The translations under genes and the position numbers were made by a program. Shown in pieces: positions 62,176 to 64,000 of a stretch of 64,000 bases of DNA (position 1 is its first letter; each line of letters opens with the position of its first letter). The stretch covers positions 1 through 64,000 of the forward strand of contig CALFPO010000024.1 of assembly GCA_937919165.1 (NCBI GenBank), read 5' to 3'. The DNA comes from an uncultured Bacillota bacterium (GTDB lineage Bacteria; Bacillota_I; Bacilli_A; Erysipelotrichales; Erysipelotrichaceae). The notes below the pieces were generated by a model. The model saw only the letters and a list, made by a program, of their open reading frames with translations. It did not search any database and was not told where the DNA came from.

Positions 62176-62895
62176 TTAGAAGTGCTTAACTCTTCCCTTG
62201 AAGTGTTCGTAGATGGCGTCGTTGTCGAAGCCGTCGACGTTCTGCGACTGGAAGACATATGGACGCTTGCCATGAGACAGCACGATCTTGATTGCTTCCG
62301 ATACGATGGTGTTGACCAGGAACATGGTTACGATCGATGAAGCAGGACCGGTCTTGATGCCATCAAGGTCAAGAGTCGCATCAGCTGTAGGAACGCATGA
62401 GTCGATTACGCAGTCAACGCATTCGAACAGTCTCTTGCCGCTTGGATGTCTTGAGGTCTGGTTTCTTGACTGCTCAAGGTTCGTCAAAGCGATGGTGTAT
62501 ACGCCTTCCTTCTGGCAACGCATTGCCATCTCGATAGGCATAGCGTTTCTGCCGGAATTGGAAGTGATGATCATGATGTCGCCTGGCTGGATGTTGTAGG
62601 AATCATAGATGACATCAGATACGCCTGAAGTCTTCTCCATGGCACCAGAACGCTGAGCACCGAATGATGTAAGCGTATCTGGGTCCAGCATTGCGTCAAC
62701 ATTGCCCAAGCCACCCGCTCTTGCGAACAGTTCGATTCCCAGCATATGCGAATGGCCTGTACCGAAGGTGTGGATCACCTTGTCGTTCTCGATGTTCTCA
62801 GCGAACTTCTCTGCAAGTTCCTTGATCACATCCTTATTCTTTTCTTCCGCTGTCTTGATGACTTCAAGCAGCTTATCTCCATATTCAAAATTCAT
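62176..62895 (-). CDS. SIS-domain protein, UPF0309 type, copy 1
   Basis: 239 residues. IHTFGTGHSHMLGIELFARAGG and ITSNSGRNAMPIEMA are the SIS phosphosugar loops; TSRHPSGKRLFE follows, the usual UPF0309 end of the sugar site. It starts directly at the stop of the paralogue upstream (62896). The function is unproven; it probably binds or isomerises a phosphorylated amino sugar. Confidence 0.8.
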   Translation of the reverse strand: MNFEYGDKLLEVIKTAEEKNKDVIKELAEKFAENIENDKVIHTFGTGHSHMLGIELFARAGGLGNVDAMLDPDTLTSFGAQRSGAMEKTSGVSDVIYDSYNIQPGDIMIITSNSGRNAMPIEMAMRCQKEGVYTIALTNLEQSRNQTSRHPSGKRLFECVDCVIDSCVPTADATLDLDGIKTGPASSIVTMFLVNTIVSEAIKIVLSHGKRPYVFQSQNVDGFDNDAIYEHFKGRVKHF

Positions 62896-63624
62896 CTATG
62901 CTCTCCCTTCATATTTCTTGTTCAATGCATCGTCATGAGCCTTGTCGCCTGTCAGCACTGGAAGCTCATATCCGTCTTCCTTCAGCAGTTCGTTTGTTCT
63001 GGCAGCCAATGACTGGGCTATGCAGTTGTTGCAGATGGAAGATACTGAACATACCTTCGCAACGCCTTCTGTCTCGATGAGCGCATCGCCATGAGGACCA
63101 CAGTTGTCGATGACGATATCGCCGAATTCATATAGCTTCTTGCCGCTTGGATGTCTTGGCTCTTCAGCCAATGTATGCTTCATCGAAGTGATGATTATTA
63201 CCTTATGTCCATTCTCCTTGGCCAGCTTGGCGATATCGATGACGATGCCGTTGATGCCGCTGTTGGAAATGACGATGAAGATATCCTGTGGCTTGATGTC
63301 ATATAGGTTATATAGTCTTTCGGCCATGTTTGGACGTCTTTCGAAGATATTTACTCTATCCATGAATTCCTCAAGAGGAACGCCACCCTGGGTAACGAAA
63401 TCAGACATCTCCATGATATGGATAGGAACCATGGCGCCTATTCTGCCCTTGATGTCGATGCCAAGGCCAACCGAATGTCCAGAACCGAAGACATGGACTA
63501 CGCCACCCTTTTCGATGCATTCTGTCATGGCTTTGGCTGTTGCCTCGATATTCTGCTCTTGCGAATCATAGAGATGATCCAGAAGAGCTATGATCTCATC
63601 CTTGAATGTCTTAGCTTCAATCAT
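62896..63624 (-). CDS. SIS-domain protein, UPF0309 type, copy 2
   Basis: 242 residues. VVHVFGSGHSVGLGIDIKGR and VISNSGINGIVIDIAKLAKE are SIS loops, and EEPRHPSGKKLYEFGDIVID matches copy 1. The sequence between is quite different, so this is an old paralogue, not a recent copy. AAGGAGAG precedes the ATG, which is one base after the stop of the third SIS gene. Confidence 0.8.
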   Translation of the reverse strand: MIEAKTFKDEIIALLDHLYDSQEQNIEATAKAMTECIEKGGVVHVFGSGHSVGLGIDIKGRIGAMVPIHIMEMSDFVTQGGVPLEEFMDRVNIFERRPNMAERLYNLYDIKPQDIFIVISNSGINGIVIDIAKLAKENGHKVIIITSMKHTLAEEPRHPSGKKLYEFGDIVIDNCGPHGDALIETEGVAKVCSVSSICNNCIAQSLAARTNELLKEDGYELPVLTGDKAHDDALNKKYEGRA

Positions 63625-63625
63625 G

Positions 63626-64000
63626 TTATCTTACTCTCCTTTCGTAAGGATCGGTCAGGGAATTGTTGTGCACGTCAGCTCCCTTGATATTGGCAGAAAG
63701 AAGAACTGGAGCCTCCTTGCCTGAACTTACATAGTAGTTGTATACCTCAGCCGTCAGCATCTGAGCGATGACGTTGGCAGTAGTCGAAGACAATTGACCA
63801 ATGGCTGTATCGCCGATATGCATGGCGATATCAGGATCATCAGCGCCCATATCGAGCCACATGTCGCAATAGTCGAGAAGATTGCTGCCGGTCTTGTCAT
63901 ATGACTTCTTGTTTATTACCGCAACTACCTTCTGTCCATTTTCCTTGTATCTCTTGGCTAATGCCAGAACAACCGGCTCATTGCCGTAGTAGCTTACCAG
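63626..64000 (-). CDS. SIS-domain protein, copy 3, partial (C-terminal part)
   Basis: About 124 codons are visible before the right edge. The visible part opens SYYGNEPVVLALAKRYKENG and has LLDYCDMWLDMGADDPDIAM; this is the second half of an SIS domain, then SSTTANVIAQMLTAEVYNYY. The 5' end lies outside the window. It is followed with a 1-base gap by copy 2, so three SIS genes are in tandem. Confidence 0.72.
   Translation of the reverse strand: MVSYYGNEPVVLALAKRYKENGQKVVAVINKKSYDKTGSNLLDYCDMWLDMGADDPDIAMHIGDTAIGQLSSTTANVIAQMLTAEVYNYYVSSGKEAPVLLSANIKGADVHNNSLTDPYERRVR

Noticed and set aside
1..64000. tRNA, rRNA and CRISPR arrays
   Set aside because: I saw no cloverleaf-like or rRNA-like segment and no regularly spaced direct repeats; the only tandem repeat found is the short one at 57760-57788. 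A tRNAscan or CRISPR search would be decisive.

Overview
The window looks like the chromosome of a low-GC Firmicute (Bacillota). Most promoters are TATAAT-like and Shine-Dalgarno sites are strong. Gram-positive families are common: ABC-F, ChrA pair, YczE, mannose-family PTS, M32 peptidase, desulfoferrodoxin with ferritin, and the NifU-like/GGGtGRT pair. The mix of anaerobic iron-sulfur proteins and amino-sugar catabolism suggests a gut- or mouth-associated anaerobe of the Erysipelotrichia or Clostridia type. That placement is an inference. No rRNA, tRNA or CRISPR array was recognised.

Region 1 (1-22576) is an AT-rich surface-glycan locus, almost all on the minus strand. At its left end are nonulosonic-acid genes: a neuC-like epimerase cut by the window edge, neuB, neuD, and a CBS-nucleotidyltransferase resembling the GlcN-1-P guanylyltransferase PtmE. 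Next come an acyltransferase, three large GT-C-like membrane proteins (one broken at a G8 tract) and a WecE-type aminotransferase. Beyond a terminator lies an Arn-like set: a polyprenyl-phosphate GT2, an SDR, an ATP-grasp protein, a broken acyltransferase and a pair of small EmrE-type proteins. A lone plus-strand gene encodes an XRE helix-turn-helix domain fused to a complete UDP-glucose 6-dehydrogenase. The locus ends with another GT-C protein, two tandem GT2 paralogues, a YdjC/NaxD-like deacetylase, a further GT-C protein and UDP-glucuronate 4-epimerase. The gene set suggests that sugars are loaded on undecaprenyl phosphate, modified, flipped and transferred outside the cell.

Region 2 (22.6-34.8 kb) is general metabolism. 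It holds an XRE regulator, a ferritin/superoxide reductase/TspO operon, GtrA, an operon of aldo-keto reductase, FucI-like protein, cytidine deaminase and uridine phosphorylase, an ABC-F ATPase, the NifU-like/GGGtGRT pair, and a hydrolase with a GPH-family transporter.

Region 3 (34.8-55 kb) holds an M20 peptidase, a HipBA toxin-antitoxin pair, mtnA beside an atypical methionyl-tRNA synthetase, remnants of DUF3800 and DUF6273 genes, an M32 carboxypeptidase and glutamine synthetase. It continues with a PfkB kinase/SIS pair, a two-gene chromate-family transporter, an SDR/cupin/ABC exporter operon, an IS200-type transposase remnant and a ceramidase-like hydrolase.

Region 4 (55-64 kb) is amino-sugar uptake and catabolism. 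It holds mannose-family PTS IIC-IID and a separately transcribed IIB (no IIA in view), a membrane-anchored CHAP protein, and a minus-strand operon of three SIS proteins, a membrane protein, NagA and MurQ. NagA and MurQ would turn MurNAc-6-P and GlcNAc-6-P into GlcN-6-P, linking the operon to cell-wall recycling.
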